64,000 nt of DNA, from assembly GCA_037501455.1 (NCBI GenBank), contig CM074860.1, positions 37,644,501 to 37,708,500 of the forward strand, given 5' to 3'. Origin of the DNA: Lantana camara (Eukaryota > Streptophyta > Magnoliopsida > Lamiales > Verbenaceae). The notes beneath the pieces are model-generated. The model made no database searches and was not told the origin of the DNA. It was given only the letters and a program-made list of their open reading frames with translations. Positions 1-12,161 of the stretch are shown here, piece after piece (within the stretch, counting starts at the first letter, position 1; each line of letters begins with the position of its first letter). Position numbers and translations under genes: made by a program.

Positions 1-986
1 TATTAAGATGAAACTTTACATTTAATCCATGCATGCACTCAACACTTAAATCATAATTTATGCATGAATTGCCATGCATATACATATATATATATATACG
101 TCCACTTCACGCATGCAAGTAAAGAAAGGAAAGATTAGGATTACACTATAACCATGCACATCCAAGCTCAACTGGAAATTTCAGAAAAACAGGGGGTCGA
201 GGCCGCGACCCATTTTCTTCATGAAATGGTAGCGGCCGCTACCCTTAATTTCCAGCATTTTTCTCCAATTTTAGAATACGAGAGCGGCGGACTGTTGAGT
301 CGCGGGCGCGACCCAATTTACAGGCAACGAAGGTCGCGGGCGCGACCTGCGCGACAGCAACAAAAACGACGCAGCAGCCAAACGAAACAGAGCAGAACCA
401 AATCCAATTTTCTCCCAACAAGATCGGGCAAGTATGGATATGAAATAGACAACAAAACTCAACAAAAACAAGCCTCAAAATCTTCTCAAAGCAGCAGCAG
501 AAACTGACGCAGGCAACACAGTGAAAAACAGAGCAACACAACAACCTTCAATATCTCATTAATGATAGCTCATGAATACTTCAACTACCAGCTAAAACAT
601 TACCATAAATGCCAAAGAGATCAAGACAATCATTTTCAAGCTTGGAATAATCCAAAAAGCTCAAGGATTGAAAGAGATCAACCAAACTCAAACCTAAATC
701 TATATATATCCATTTCTGCCCAAAAGCTCACGAAATCATGCTCAAATTTAGGGATGAATGAATGAAAATGACTCATAATGGATGTACATAACATAACCAA
801 GCTTACCTCGTGGATTAATGGAGGTTTGGAAGAGATTTGAGCTTGAATCTCAAGAGGTTTGCTTGGGCTACGGGATTTCTGGAAAACAGGGGAAAGAGGG
901 CTAAATTTCTCTAAGTAAGAGAGACTATTTCGGTTGGGGAGGATAATGATCAGCTAGATGGTTGAGTTAGGGTCTCATAGGATAAT
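1..986 (-). mobile_element. Ty3/gypsy LTR fragment, reverse orientation
   Basis: There is no convincing gene. Read on the minus strand, the stretch has the same order of parts as the interior of the other gypsy LTRs in the window: a pyrimidine/purine-rich patch (about 880-925), a consensus splice donor AG|GTAAG (GT at 806-805), then a palindrome cluster (195-347). Neither LTR end is visible: the left end lies outside the window and the right end is an abrupt join at about 986 to the middle of element A's 5' LTR. The 117-residue ORF at 154-507 and its antisense partners cross the palindromes and look like chance ORFs. The family assignment rests on layout only, since the LTR termini are absent. 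Confidence 0.6.
195..347. repeat. Cluster of four GC-rich palindromes
   Basis: Four imperfect or perfect palindromes occur within 153 bp: GGTCGAGGCCGCGACC (195-210), GGTAGCGGCCGCTACC (228-243, perfect), GTCGCGGGCGCGAC (299-312) and GGTCGCGGGCGCGACC (332-347). The arms are GGTCGCG or GGTAGCG around a GC centre. Surrounding DNA is AT-rich, so the cluster is a sharp composition spike. Confidence 0.85.
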
Positions 987-2249
987 AACCTAAAACCCTA
1001 TTTGTATTTCGAACCCGCATGCGATACATATATGTATACATATGTAGATATGTGTTTTGATAAGTATTTTGTGGGTTTTGTCCCGTTTGTCAAGAAGCTT
1101 TGAAAACGCTTTTATAAGTCTATAAACTCTATTTTCGGTTGTTTTGATAAGCTTTGATAAGAGTGTGTGTGTGTAAGCGTGGTATGTTTTGTAGAGGAGC
1201 TTCATATGGTAAGTACGATATGCACAAGTTATGTCTGTCTGTCTGTCTGTGTGAGTTCTGTAATCTGTTTGGGCCCCGGAGTTGTGGGTAAAGGAGACCC
1301 GGGACGACCATCGGGGTCGTCGGTTATGACCCCTGTGCACTTCTCCACCAATGGGAGACTTAGTACTCCTATGCCGACGGAGCGCATTTTGGCTGGCCGT
1401 CGAAGGAACCGGGCGGGATCCTCCAGTTCACACGTTTTGTTCTGTGGTGGGTTGAGAGTGCCACCTCTCTTCCCCAAACGGTATGGAGGTGGGATTGATT
1501 TATGATTTGTTTTGTGTTTCGCTTCGCCTTCTTTTCTGGAGTAAGTGAGTTGGCTTTAAGCTTTCGGTTCGTTATGATTCATTTATGGTTGTGAAACGGG
1601 GACGGACTTCTAATCTCTAAAACTTGACTGAATTTGGCCTTCGGCCCAAACTTCTTTCTTTATATATATTACCACGGGTTAAATGTTTTAGAATGTAAAA
1701 ACCGTACCCGGTTCATGAACCTCTCTCTGCTTTGTATATGCTTTGCTATTATGTATATGTATGGGTGCGTGTGTTAGCCCCCTCACCAGTCTCTAGGACT
1801 GACCCTCGTTATTTCTATCTTTTTTCCCCTTTGATTTGAGTTGCAGGTACCCGTTCCGAGGTGTTGGAGCTAGGCGGTTGTCTTTGAGTCGGGTTTGAGG
1901 ATAGCTTGAGTCTCATGCATTGTATTTTCGTTTTCTTTATGCACTTTGGCCAATTCTGAAATATGTATAAGTTATACTTTAAATTCGGAATTGTAAGAGT
2001 TTGTATAACTTGAATCGATAATTTGATATGTCTCGAGTATGTTTATTTGCTTTATGAGATTCTGGTGCTTCCGCATTCGTTATTTGTTTTATTGCGTGCT
2101 CTGATTAGGGTCTAGACCGCCTAGCTTAGGTTTGAATTTTGTTTGTCACCCGTTCGCCGTGGCTTGATACGTGGGCGGAGCTCCCATTTTGCTTTACGTG
2201 TTGGGTTATGGTGCGGGGGATGTGGCGCCCTTCGCTCCGGGGTGTTACA
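987..2249 (+). repeat. 5' LTR of element A, truncated
   Basis: This matches 7317-8578 of the 3' LTR nearly base for base, ends in TGTTACA and is followed by the primer-binding site. The first roughly 2.67 kb of the LTR are missing and replaced by an unrelated reverse-oriented LTR piece. Deletion by illegitimate recombination is the likely cause (inference). It holds no gene. Confidence 0.9.
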
Positions 2250-2257
2250 TCTTTAAG

Positions 2258-2269
2258 TGGTATCAGAGC
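2258..2269 (+). other. Primer-binding site, initiator tRNA-Met type (element A)
   Basis: TGGTATCAGAGC lies eight bases after the LTR end. It is the standard plant LTR-retrotransposon site complementary to the 3' end of initiator tRNA-Met and primes minus-strand DNA synthesis. Confidence 0.95.
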
Positions 2270-4605
2270 TCTAGGTTGCAAAACCGGAGCTCTCGTGTCG
2301 TGTCGGGTTTGTCTAGGTCGTCCGGCTTAGGATTTCGTGTTTGTTGGCATTCACTACATCATTTATGTGACTTACTTGATATTATTTGATATTATTTGTA
2401 TTAATAGTTTACATGAACATGCACTAGAAACCCCGCATGCATCGATACCTTCTTGGAATTGTATTTTATTTCAGGATACTCCTTCGACATCAACAAGTAT
2501 TACCGGGAAAAGGACAAGGGAGACAGGTATATTCGGGCTATAAGGGGTTTAGAGACTTTATCTTTTGAAGCGGTTTGAAATGGGGATATCAAGGTCAAGT
2601 TCTAGGTGATCAAGAGATTTGAATAAAGATTTGAGGAGTTCGAGAATAATTCCTGTGAAGAAGTTCTATTCGAGAACTTTGTACAAGCACCCTCCTTTCG
2701 TGTTTGGTGATAAGAAAGTTTCAAATTTAAGAATGAAAGTAGATGGACGATTTCCAATAAAGGTTTAAAAGATTGGGTATCTTCGAGGACAGTCCTAAGG
2801 TTCGGAATTGATTTCAAGCAAGTAAGTATGAAATTCGATCAAATCTTCAAATTTCAAGAATATGTGCATGATCCGAGGATACAAGATAAAAGGAGCTATG
2901 AAGGAATGGGTAATTAATGAAGGGAGTCCTACCAACACTTATGAGAAGAAAAGATCAGTTTGGAGTTCGAAGATCAAGGAAGGAATCTAAATTTCAAGAA
3001 ATTTCGAGAAGCTTCAAGATATCAACAATGTTAAGAAAAGAAAGATTCCAACACCGAAGTAAAAGGATCAAATTAAGAGGAATTAGGAATTGTTTCAACT
3101 GCCGCGAGTTGGGAAAATATTTCAAGGTGAAATAATTAGGAGACAAGGCGAGAAACTAAGAGACAAGGGAAATTTTGAAAACTTAAGACTTCAAAGTTGC
3201 CGAGTATAAGAAGATTCAAATACTGAAGATGGATAGATTTTTACATCTCCTCACCGGAAGCAATTTAATATATACATTGTAGAGACTCGAATTACATGGC
3301 ATGAAGAAACTCAAGAATCTCATGAGGTCACCAATATCAAACAAGGAGAGATTTCAATACCAAAGGTGGTAGGAGGACTCAATTGTGGAGGAATCGAAGG
3401 CATGATGAAAGTTAATCGAACAACAAGAAGTTGAGGTCTTCAAGGAAATGCTATGACTTCAAGATCCCGGTTCAAGCACAAGATGATCCTCCCGGAAAAC
3501 AAGAGGATGGCACCACACTCAACGCTACTCCTATGGTGAACGGTACATGAAGCATTCATGGCATTACATTTCACACATATTTTAACATTCGGGGGAAACC
3601 CATGTACTTATTGTCTTACTCCTTGTTTTTAGGTGATTCTTCATTATGTTTGTTGCGTAATTATGCCTCTTCTTGTTCTTGCTTGTTAAGTGTTTCTTTC
3701 CCTTCGTGGCTCTTACTTGTAATGTGTCTCCTTCCCTTTTCAGTTCTGCTTGATGCGTAATTGCTTTCACCCTTGGTTCTTGCCTATTGTGTGATTCTTT
3801 CTCTTCTTGGTTCTTGTTTGAAGTGTGCTTCCTTTATTTCCTAGTTTTGCTTGTTATGTATTTATTTTCCTTCTTGGCTCTTATTCGTTGTGTGCTTTAT
3901 TTATTTTCTTCTTGTGTTAGTACTTTCTTGTGGTGAGAGTTGGTAGTGTGGAGTGTTCGTGAGTGTTTGGTAAGTTGTGAGGGTCGAGCCGCTTTTGATC
4001 AGCTTGTCTGAAGGTGCCTTGTTTTCGTTGGCGTTAGCGGATGCTTTTAGGAGGTCCGTCAGGGACTCAACGATATCTTTGGGTATTAGATAGAAGGCTA
4101 ACCCGTTGGTATTTCCCGTAGAAGAACCGAGGATTGTCTCAGAGTAAGAGGCACGGTTTTGAGTGGGAAGAGGCGGTTGAAGAGAGTTACCCACGGTATT
4201 GGCTCTTGCCTAACCGAAGGTACAAAAGGCTACCTTGTTTCCAACCGAGGCATAAAGGAAGGCCTTTTTTGTGTGTTGCTCGTAGAAGAACGTTAGCCTA
4301 CGCCTTAAGGAGTGCAAGGTCACGAGTTTATCCCACTCAGGGTTGGGGTTGTTCGGAGTTTTGGGACTCGGTTGTTCTGGCATAAGAAAGACATTATGGA
4401 CTTTGTGTAGTAATGTCTATGTGCCATAGGTTGATAATTCTCCAACTACTCCCAAATCTTTATTTGGGAAGTGGGGGCAAACGACTAGGACTTTGTGTCC
4501 GGTTCGCCAATTAAGGAGCTAGGGTTTCGAGAAGTATAGGATCTGAGCGGCGCAGCGGAAGTGTGGATTTTGGGTTTGTCTTCGATGCCATTCAAGATTC
4601 TCCTT
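2270..4605 (+). other. Internal region of element A, no intact coding sequence
   Basis: No ORF above 116 codons and no RT, integrase or protease motif is visible. A splice-acceptor-like TTTCAG precedes GATACT at 2475, exactly where D and G have G-ATG, so the former gag start may have become ATA (inference). A short translated stretch near 3088-3135 (NCFNCRELGKYFK) recalls a CCHC zinc knuckle but lacks the last Cys. The first kilobase is rich in AAGA/CAAGA words. A minisatellite follows at 3608-3920. It could be a rotted gag-pol or foreign filler; I cannot tell which. Confidence 0.6.
3608..3920 (+). repeat. Minisatellite, 33-34 bp unit, about nine copies
   Basis: Unit starts read directly at 3676, 3710, 3744, 3777, 3811, 3845 and 3878, a steady 33-34-bp period. 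Each unit resembles TTCTTGCTTGTTGTGTG followed by a TTCTTTC-rich half. Two or three more decayed units extend the array left to about 3608 and right to about 3920. The period is not a multiple of three, so it is not a protein repeat. Confidence 0.85.
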
Positions 4606-4642
4606 AGGACCTGAGGACAGGTCCTTTTGAAGGAGGGGAGTT
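4606..4642 (+). other. Hairpin and polypurine tract of element A
   Basis: A perfect 8-bp stem AGGACCTG/CAGGTCCT with loop AGGA (4606-4625) stands just before the purine tract GAAGGAGGGGAGTT (4629-4642), which abuts the LTR start TGTAACA. The purine tract primes plus-strand synthesis. The hairpin has counterparts at the same place in D, G and the fragment at 37120. Confidence 0.9.
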
Positions 4643-7600
4643 TGTAACATCCCGATCGTTCGGATTTCCAGGTACGCTATAACGAGAGGGTTTTATATGC
4701 TTTAAATTATTTAATTACGTATTTGAATGTTATTTTAATGCTTATATGATTATTTGAAATAATATGAAATTAATTGTTTATATTCTTGAACTTTGATTTT
4801 TAAACGTTTAAGTTTCGTATGCTCGTAATTTGCTCGTTATGTGCCGGAATTCAATTCCGATTTTTGTGAAATTTTGGTATGCGTGATATATGTGAGTTAT
4901 CAAGGTGTTTGTATGCTCATTTTATGTTTTCGGGTTCGTTTGTCGAGGTTTTAAACCTTAAGTATTTGACGAGGGACATGAGAGCCTAACTAGTTTTAGC
5001 GCGCCTCTTGTTCCGGAGGCCATAACTTGAGCTAGGGAATTCGGATTCGAATTCCGGAAGATGTGTTGGACTCGTAACGAAGAGATGAAGCCAAGGAGCC
5101 TGATTTTGTATTTTTCTAAGCCCGTTTAGACCCTCGTTTTTTGACCGGAACGAACAGCTTGTGCTTAAGCCACCTTCTTTGACTAGTCATGTACTTGTGG
5201 GCCCATTTTAACCATACTCAAGCCTTTAACCTTGGTTTACATGACCTTGATTCATCCCTCTCTCTCCCTATCAGCAGCATTTCGTGCTTCTCACCCCAAG
5301 AGAAGGAAAAAGCTGCTGAAATGAAGAAAGAAAGAAGAAGAAAGAAGCCCTCTCCCATGTCTTGTGATTTTTGGAGCTAAACTCTTCCATACTTCATCAA
5401 CTCTTAAAGGTAAGTATATTTATGTATTCTCCTCTCTTCTATGCTTCATTTGATCCTTGAATTCATGAAATGCATCAGATTTATTAAGGGTTTGAAAGCT
5501 TGCATGAATAGTTAGGGTTAGCTCATATTTTTGAATCCTTGGCTTAGTTTAAGTTTGTGGCTGATTTGGTGCTTCCTTGTTGATTATATGAGCTTCTTTG
5601 CTTCCATTCTTGATCTATACTTCATGATAGATGTGTTAGGGTTGATTCTCCAGTGATAACATGATTGAAACCTTGAGTTATTGGCTATGAAACTTGAAAA
5701 CCGAACTGCTGCAAATCTGCTCTTTTTCACCAAACTGCTGTCACGTTTTTGAGATCAAATGGATGAATTCTTGCCTCCAATTTCGTATGCTAATGCTTGG
5801 TAATGTAGTATACATGTTGTTCTATGAATGCACTTCGTTTTGCCCTGAATTCATGCTTTAATATGGCTGCAAACTTGAGTTCTTGAACCTTAAAAACTGC
5901 TCCCCTGTTTTGGGACTGCTGTGACGTTTTGTGCTTTGTTGCTTGAGTTAATGACTTCCAATTCGTGTGAATTTGCATGGAGATGTTGTATACTAATTGG
6001 TTTACATGTTAGCCCTGCTCTTGCAAGTTTTTAGAATCATTTTCAGCTCCTAATCGAAGCATGATGGCCTGTTTGTATGCTATGCGCGAACCGAACTGCT
6101 GCTGTTGCATTTTGTGATTATTTGGTGGTTCTAATGTGCTCCAATTCGTGTCAATTTGCATATAAATGGAGTATATTAGTTTCTTATCATGTTAGTGTTC
6201 ATTCCCTAAAGTTTTAGCTTCATATTCAGCCCCTAAGTACTTGTTCATGGCATGATTGAACCAATTGAGCTCATGTGTCCGTTTTTGACGCTCCAGAGTT
6301 GCTGCATGATTTCGGTGCTCTTAACGCGTGATCTAGACTTTGAGTTCTAAATGAAATATGTTCCTAACATTCTAACTATGTCGTATATTAAGTTTCATAA
6401 CATTTGGAGTTGATTTGGTATGCTTTTGGATTGATTTTGTATGGGTTCAGTTTTGCCGGTAAAGTCTGGTGCGCGTTTTGGGTCTGTACCGTGACACCCC
6501 CGTGTCTCATTTGCACTAAAGTGTGAGACACGGGCGTGTCACACCTTCTGGGCAGGTCTGAACTGAGCCACGTTCGTGGCTCAGTGTAGCTAGGGTGGGT
6601 GTAACCCCCGTGTCCCTCCCCCTGCGTAGCTCTTGGTTTTCCTTTTCGGTTTTTGGTTTGTTTCACCTCTTTAATGTCTTTATCTTCCTCTGTGATGAAC
6701 TATGAACTTGTTATACTATGTGTTGGGAGTATTGTGGTTCAATTTCATAACTTTTGGATGAGATTTAGACATGCTTTTGTTGAATGCCGTTTATGTGCGT
6801 TTTGTGGCGTTTGTGTTTCCCGTAACCCATTTCCCTTATCTTGTGATTTGTTCTTGTTTTCAAACTTTGGAAATATGATATATTATGTAATAGGGTGTAT
6901 GTAGTAGAGTTTTGTGAAAGATTGAATACGTTTGAGTGTGTGTCGAACTTAATTTACTTCAATGCTCTTATTTGCCTAAATGTTGGAGCTTGTGCCTTGA
7001 ATTTCTTGAATTGATTGGAAACATGAAATTATGAATTCGAATGAAAGTGAACGAAGGATAGAATGACTTGATTATATGATTTAAATTCCTTAATAAGTGC
7101 ACATGAACGTGTTCATGACATAATAGCATCTCTTATGTATTCGTACGCATTCGCCGAGCGTCAATATGGTTCATTTGAGTCTAAGTTTGCCTCTTGCTCT
7201 TTGTTTTGCTCTTAGGTTCGTTCCGTTGTTGAGGAAGTGGTTCGTTTGACTCCTCTTGGACCGTTTTGGTTGGTTTGGTCGGCAAGGTGAGGTTTTCTTT
7301 CCTTTTAGTTATGATGACCTAAAACCCTATTTGTATTTCGAACCCGCATGCGATACATATATGTATACATATGTAGATATGTGTTTTGATAAGTATTTTA
7401 TGGGTTTTGTCCCGTTTGTCAAGAAGCTTTGAAAACGCTTTTATAAGTCTATAAACTCTATTTTCGGTTGTTTTGATAAGCTTTGATAAGAGTGTGTATG
7501 TGTAAGCGTGGTATGTTTTGCAGAGGAGCTTCATATGGTAAGTACGATATGCACAAGTTATGTCTGTCTGTCTGTCTGTGTGAGTTCTGTAATCTGTTTG

Positions 7601-8578
7601 GGCCCCGGAGTTGTGGGTAAGGGAGACCCATGACGACCATCGGGGTCGCCGGTTACGACCCCTGTGCACTTCTCCACCAGCGGGAGACTTAGTACTCCTA
7701 TGCCGACGGAGCGCATTTTGGCTGGCCGTCGAAGGAACCGGGCGGGATCCTCCGGTTCACACGTTTTGTTCTGTGGCGGGTTGAGAGCGGCACCTCTCTT
7801 CCCCAAACGGTGTGGAGGTGGGATTGATTTATGATTTGTTTTGTGTTTCGCTTCGCCTTCGTTTCTGGAGTAAGTGAGTTGGCTTTAAGCTTTCGGTTCG
7901 TTATGATTCGTTTATGGTTGTGAAACGGGGACGGACTTCTAATCTCTAAAACTTGACTGAATTTGGCCTTCGGCCCAAACTTCTTTCTTTATATATATTA
8001 CCACGGGTTAAATGTTTTAGAATGTAAAAACCGTACCCGGTTCATGAACCCCTCTCTGCTTTGTATATGCTTTGCTATTATGTATATGTATGGGTGCGTG
8101 TGTTAGCCCCCTCACCAGTCTCTAGGACTGACCCTCGTTATTTCTATCTTTTTCCCCCTTTGATTTGAGTTGCAGGTACCCGTTCTTAGGTGTTGGAGCT
8201 AGGCGGTTGTCTTTGAGTCGGGTTTGAGGATAGCTTGACTCTCATGCATTGTATTTTCATTTTCTTTATGCACTTTGGCCAATTCTGAAATATGTATAAG
8301 TTATACTTTAAATTCGGAATTGTAAGAGTTTGTATAACTTGAATCGATAATTTGATATGTCTCGAGTATGTTTATTTGCTTTATGAGATTCTGGTGCTTC
8401 CGCATTCGTTATTTGTTTTATTGCGTGCTCTGATTAGGGTCTAGACCGCCTAGCTTAGGTTTGAATTTTGTTTGTCACCCGTTCGCCGTGGCTTGATACG
8501 TGGGTGGAGCTCCCATTTTGCTTCACGTGTTGGGTTATGGTGCGGGGGATGTGGCGCCCTTCGCTCCGGGGTGTTACA
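4643..8578 (+). repeat. 3' LTR of element A (3.94 kb)
   Basis: It starts TGTAACATCCC after the purine tract and ends GGTGTTACA. The interior order is: pyrimidine patch and GA-rich stretch (about 5250-5360), splice donor AAAG|GTAAGT (GT at 5410-5411), palindrome cluster (6491-6618), the part shared with the 5' LTR (from 7317), and an acceptor-like TTGAGTTGCAG near 8176. Small ORFs inside (for example 6653-6904) have no recognisable product and I treat them as chance. Confidence 0.92.
6491..6618. repeat. Palindrome cluster in LTR of A
   Basis: GTGACACCCCCGTGTC (6491-6506), a 24-bp palindrome at 6521-6544 with core GACACGGGCGTGTC, the perfect TGAGCCACGTTCGTGGCTCA (6564-6583, 9-bp arms, loop TT), and a weaker GTAACCCCCGTGTCCC near 6601. 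The arm GACACG is shared between copies; the third copy has different arms but the same shape. Offset in the LTR is about 1.85-1.98 kb. Confidence 0.85.
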
Positions 8579-8752
8579 GGGTTGTCATTACCGCATGAAG
8601 CGCGTTTAAGGGCGGCTCAAAACGTGTCAAGAAAGCTACTACCTAAGTGAGTTTCTTGATCTCTACGAATTTGGATTCACGATTGAGAGTCTAAGATCCT
8701 TTTGTTAGAAAAATTTTAAATTTCCGCTGCTTTCTGATTCGTGTTTTCCAAC
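8579..8752 (+). mobile_element. 3' end of an old copia LTR
   Basis: The 174 bp match the last part of element C's LTR (about 14700-14867) with many changes, including the shared words CTCTACGAATTTGGATTCACG and CCGCTGCTTTCTGATTC, and end in TTTTCCAACA. No primer-binding site follows, so it is a solo or 3' LTR end. Element A is inserted in it; the other half lies left of A or is lost. Confidence 0.8.
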
Positions 8753-8916
8753 ACGTTCAACACTACTGCAACCAACATAAAGTTCAACATCTGGACAAAG
8801 AGTTAAACATATAGATAATACTGCAACAACCACTTAGTTTACCCTGATTTGAACATTGCCTAACATGTAAACCAAAAAGTGAAGGGCTGGAATCAACTGT
8901 GTAAATGCATTTTAAC
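8753..8916 (-). mobile_element. CACTA transposon segment, non-coding
   Basis: This short AT-rich piece lies between the copia LTR remnant and solo LTR B. By position it continues the interrupted CACTA element on the right (inference). No ORF or terminal inverted repeat is visible. The last five bases, TTAAC, are the left copy of the target-site duplication of B. Confidence 0.45.
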
Positions 8917-11900
8917 TGTAGCACCCCAACCGGAAAGGCGCCACATCCCCCGCACTATGACCCTGATCCACGCATGAAATGGAGAGTCCATGTATGAACC
9001 CAGCTCACAGCGAACGGGGACTCACTCACTCCTTAGGTTAGGCGGGAACTAACTTTCGCAACCAAAGAGACAGTAAAACGGAAATATTACAAATGCGGAA
9101 GCAATGTACATACATATATAACGAGATAAGCAAAGAGCAACGGGTTCAGCTAGCATAGGTACCTAATCCCGAAATTCAATAAAATAAAAGCACTTAAATT
9201 ACGATTTCTTATAAACTCATTCATAATTCATGATAGTGGTAACCATCAATCCAAATCATACGTTCTCCGTAACTTAAATAAATCATGATTCATTATGCAC
9301 ATGGACCGACTCTGACCTAACCCAATGACTGAATAAACAAGACCTCCCACCTAGCACTCCAGACCTACAAGACCACTGAAAACAATCCGGGTTCTGTCTT
9401 TAAGAGATTGGTGGGTATAAAACAGGGCATATATATTATATAAGAAAATATTTAAACATTCACATGCAAGTTATAATCCGAAATGAGGTTTTAGAACATT
9501 TCCCAAGTGGGTGAAATAAATAAGTCATCAAAAGGGATTATAACGTTCATTTTTCATTAGGTCGTTTGTGGCCCGGCGAGTGGGCGTGCATTATCTCCAA
9601 CCAACGCCTCGTGTAGTTCATTAAACATTCTTTCTTTCTTTCATTCATTCATGCATAACATTCTTTTGTGCACATTCATAACCATTTACACATTTTTCCT
9701 CCGGGTGATGGCCAGGTGATCGGCCCAAACCATCCATTCATTGACTAAAAGGGGAACATGACTCCCCAAATGGCACTCAGCGTCCATTCCTCGCTAACTC
9801 CTAACGAGGTCCGGTTACGATGTTCATTGGTGGGACTAGTGTGAGGGATCACCGTCAGCCCATGCCTCCTCGGGTCACCACTCACACCAAGTCCTTGGGC
9901 CCCATTCTGTGCATAACATTCATTCTTTTCTCGCCAAAACATTTGGTAGGTTCATAAAATAAAAGCTTTACTTTGAAATCATTTACTCTTAAAACGACTC
10001 TATATACATATAATAATTTTAGTCGAAATCTTTGCAGATTGGAAGTATATAGGGTTGTTTAACTAGATAGTAGAGAAACCCACCTGTACACCTCTTACCA
10101 ACAATACTAAGAAGAAAAGGAGACTCGAAAGTGTCCTATGAACCCGGCATCTCCGCCCTGGAGAAAACTGTACAAGAGAAAGACATAATGTGTACTCGTG
10201 AGAAATGACTCAATATGAAACCAATTAGGAAGCACGGCATTAACATGAGGTGTTCGTGAAATGCTATGTCATGTTTGAATATACAATAGATCATAAGATT
10301 TCATGAGTTGATGTGATTCATGTTCATACACACCAATAAAGCCATTTAGACACATACATATTTTAATCATTCAATTCATAATATATTACAATACATGTTA
10401 ACAATGCATAAGGATCAATTAGGCATGTATATAATGCATATAAGTCACATAAGGGGTTGAGAAAGTGCAAGAAAGGCGATAGAACGAGTTTTGGCAAAGT
10501 TTAGTAAAAGTTAGGAAAAGTTGACAATTTTCGAAAATGCGCAAGCTGTAGAAAAAATGGGTATATCTTGAGTTTGATATATTGGAATTAAGTTTTACTT
10601 GTTGGAGGTGAAACTAGACACATAGATGTTTTCAAGGATATGTGGCACGAATCATGATTCAAAGCGAGGTGAAAATGGCATAGGTTTGAAGTTTGCGCCA
10701 ATGCAGAAGTTCGACGAAATGGCGACACAATTTTCAAACAATCATAACTCACAATTGAAGAAAGATATCGAGTTGATTCGAACTGGAGGATGTTCTAGAC
10801 TTCAAGGGGTTTCCGTGGGTTCAAAAATCAGGTCAATCCGAGTTCGTATGACGGTAAACAGGACAAAACAATCTCAGTCAGAAAATAGGAGAGGATCCAA
10901 AGTTTCTGTCTCAAATCCACCCCCGTGGATTTTTCCAAAAGGAAAAATCCACCCTCGCGGATTTAGGTCAGTGGCGAAAAACACACAACAAGCAGGGCAA
11001 AACTCATGCTAGACCATATAAACATCAAATTAACACACATAGGTAAGTTAAGGTAGTAAGAATTCATGCATTTCAAGCAAATGAATGGTCCAAAGTTGCA
11101 ACAACTCATGCTAGGAAAGAAGAAAGAACAAGTTCATGCAAAACCTCCAAATTTCATAAATGGTTAAGTCATGATTCTTCAATTAACACTCAAATCAAGT
11201 TCATATATATAATAAATGACATCTTAGGAGCAATATACATACTTCATATTAAAAGATTACTCAAGGAAGCAAGCTAGAATACATCAATTTCCCCAAACCC
11301 TCACTATTCATCCTACATGCCATTTCTAACCCAAAGCTTGTAGAAATCATGCAAACCTGAACTCAAAATGACTACAAGGAGATGTACATCACAAATATGG
11401 TCTTACCTTTTAATTTGAAGCAGAAATGGTGGAGGTATGAGCTCAAATACCCCAAGGTTTGAATAGTTCCTTCTTCTTCCCCCTTTTCTCTTCTTTCTCC
11501 CTCTTTCTTTCTCTTTTGGCTGAGTTTGGTGAGTGAGAGGGGGTTTGGTTCAGTGGGGGGCTGATATGGGGGGAGAGAGAGAGTGTGCAAGTGGGTATAG
11601 GCCAATGGTTAGGGTCTAGGTACGTTAGGAGAGGTCCGCGAACGTGAAATAGCTATTATTTGTCATTTTTAGCGCAAGGGGCTTGTTTCGATTAAAATTT
11701 GGCAAACCAAATAATCTTAGAAAAATATGAGGCTTATCCCATTGTCTCTGATTCGTCGATCCGGATCCAATGGAGGTGATGGAACTCAATTCCAAGTTCC
11801 CGAGCTCAAGATATGCCTCCCGGAACACAAGGTGCGCCAAATGCTCTTTAGCCCCCTTTTGGGTTCCGATCACACAAAAGAATCCAACACTCACACATAC

Positions 11901-12161
11901 GAGAATAAAATCATGGAACGAGCATATAAACATAATCATAAGTCACATAATTCACTCATGCTAAGTTTCCATGAAAAACAGAATTCGAATCAAATAGAAA
12001 CGGTATCAAACATAAACACACATGCTCAAACGTCTCAAGAATTCACAATCAATTAATAAAATCAATAAAAGAAATAATATTGAAGCATATATCATTAATT
12101 AAATTGCGCACAATGGTAACAAATACGTCATGCTCAAACCTCTGAAAAACTGGGGCTTACA
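8917..12161 (-). mobile_element. Solo gypsy LTR B with intact TSD
   Basis: The plus strand reads TGTAGCACCCC at 8917 and GGGGCTTACA at 12152-12161, the reverse complements of an LTR end and start. The flanks are TTAAC (8912-8916) and TTAAC (12162-12166), a perfect 5-bp duplication, so this is a whole LTR left by recombination between two LTRs. Read in its own direction it has a CT/GA-rich patch (about 11590-11459), donor AAAG|GTAAGA (GT at 11406-11405), palindromes (10964-10913) and a tail GGATGTGGCGCC like A and D. The small ORFs inside have no recognisable product. Confidence 0.93.
10913..10964. repeat. Two palindromes in solo LTR B
   Basis: AAATCCACCCCCGTGGATTT (10913-10932) and AAATCCACCCTCGCGGATTT (10945-10964). 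The arm word ATCCAC..GTGGAT is the same as in element G, tying B and G together, although their LTR ends differ. Confidence 0.9.

Larger units (their letters stand above)
987..8578 (+). mobile_element. Gypsy element A, long-LTR, apparently non-autonomous
   Basis: The element has a truncated 5' LTR (987-2249), a Met-tRNA-type primer-binding site, a 2.4-kb internal region without a recognisable polyprotein, a polypurine tract and a complete 3' LTR (4643-8578). The LTR ends TG..CA (TGTAACA...TGTTACA) and the tail GGGGGATGTGGCGCC resembles element D. An LTR of 3.9 kb with a short non-coding interior fits a LARD-like derivative of a Tekay-type chromovirus. About 25 substitutions are visible by eye between the two 1.26-kb shared LTR parts (near 2%). 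The right flank is an old copia LTR; the left flank of the insertion is lost, so no TSD can be read. Confidence 0.85.

Noticed and set aside
2258..2269. tRNA gene at the TGGTATCAGAGC sites
   Set aside because: Only the 12-base primer-binding complement is present; no cloverleaf surrounds it.
2917..3135. Zinc-knuckle gag remnant in element A
   Set aside because: Two Cys with the right spacing are present, but the final Cys and context are missing; too weak to call a gene.
3608..3920. Possible CRISPR-like array
   Set aside because: The units abut directly without unique spacers, are degenerate, and the setting is a plant retrotransposon. It is a minisatellite.
4134..4385. Overlapping ORFs 3901-4385 in element A
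   Set aside because: Both strands show ORFs of similar size and neither matches a family I know; treated as non-coding interior.
8759..8765. CACTA word near the left edge of the CACTA segment
   Set aside because: Only the five bases match. The next bases (CTGCAACC) do not resemble the right-end terminal repeat CACTAAAAGAAAATG, and no subterminal CCGACGG motifs follow.
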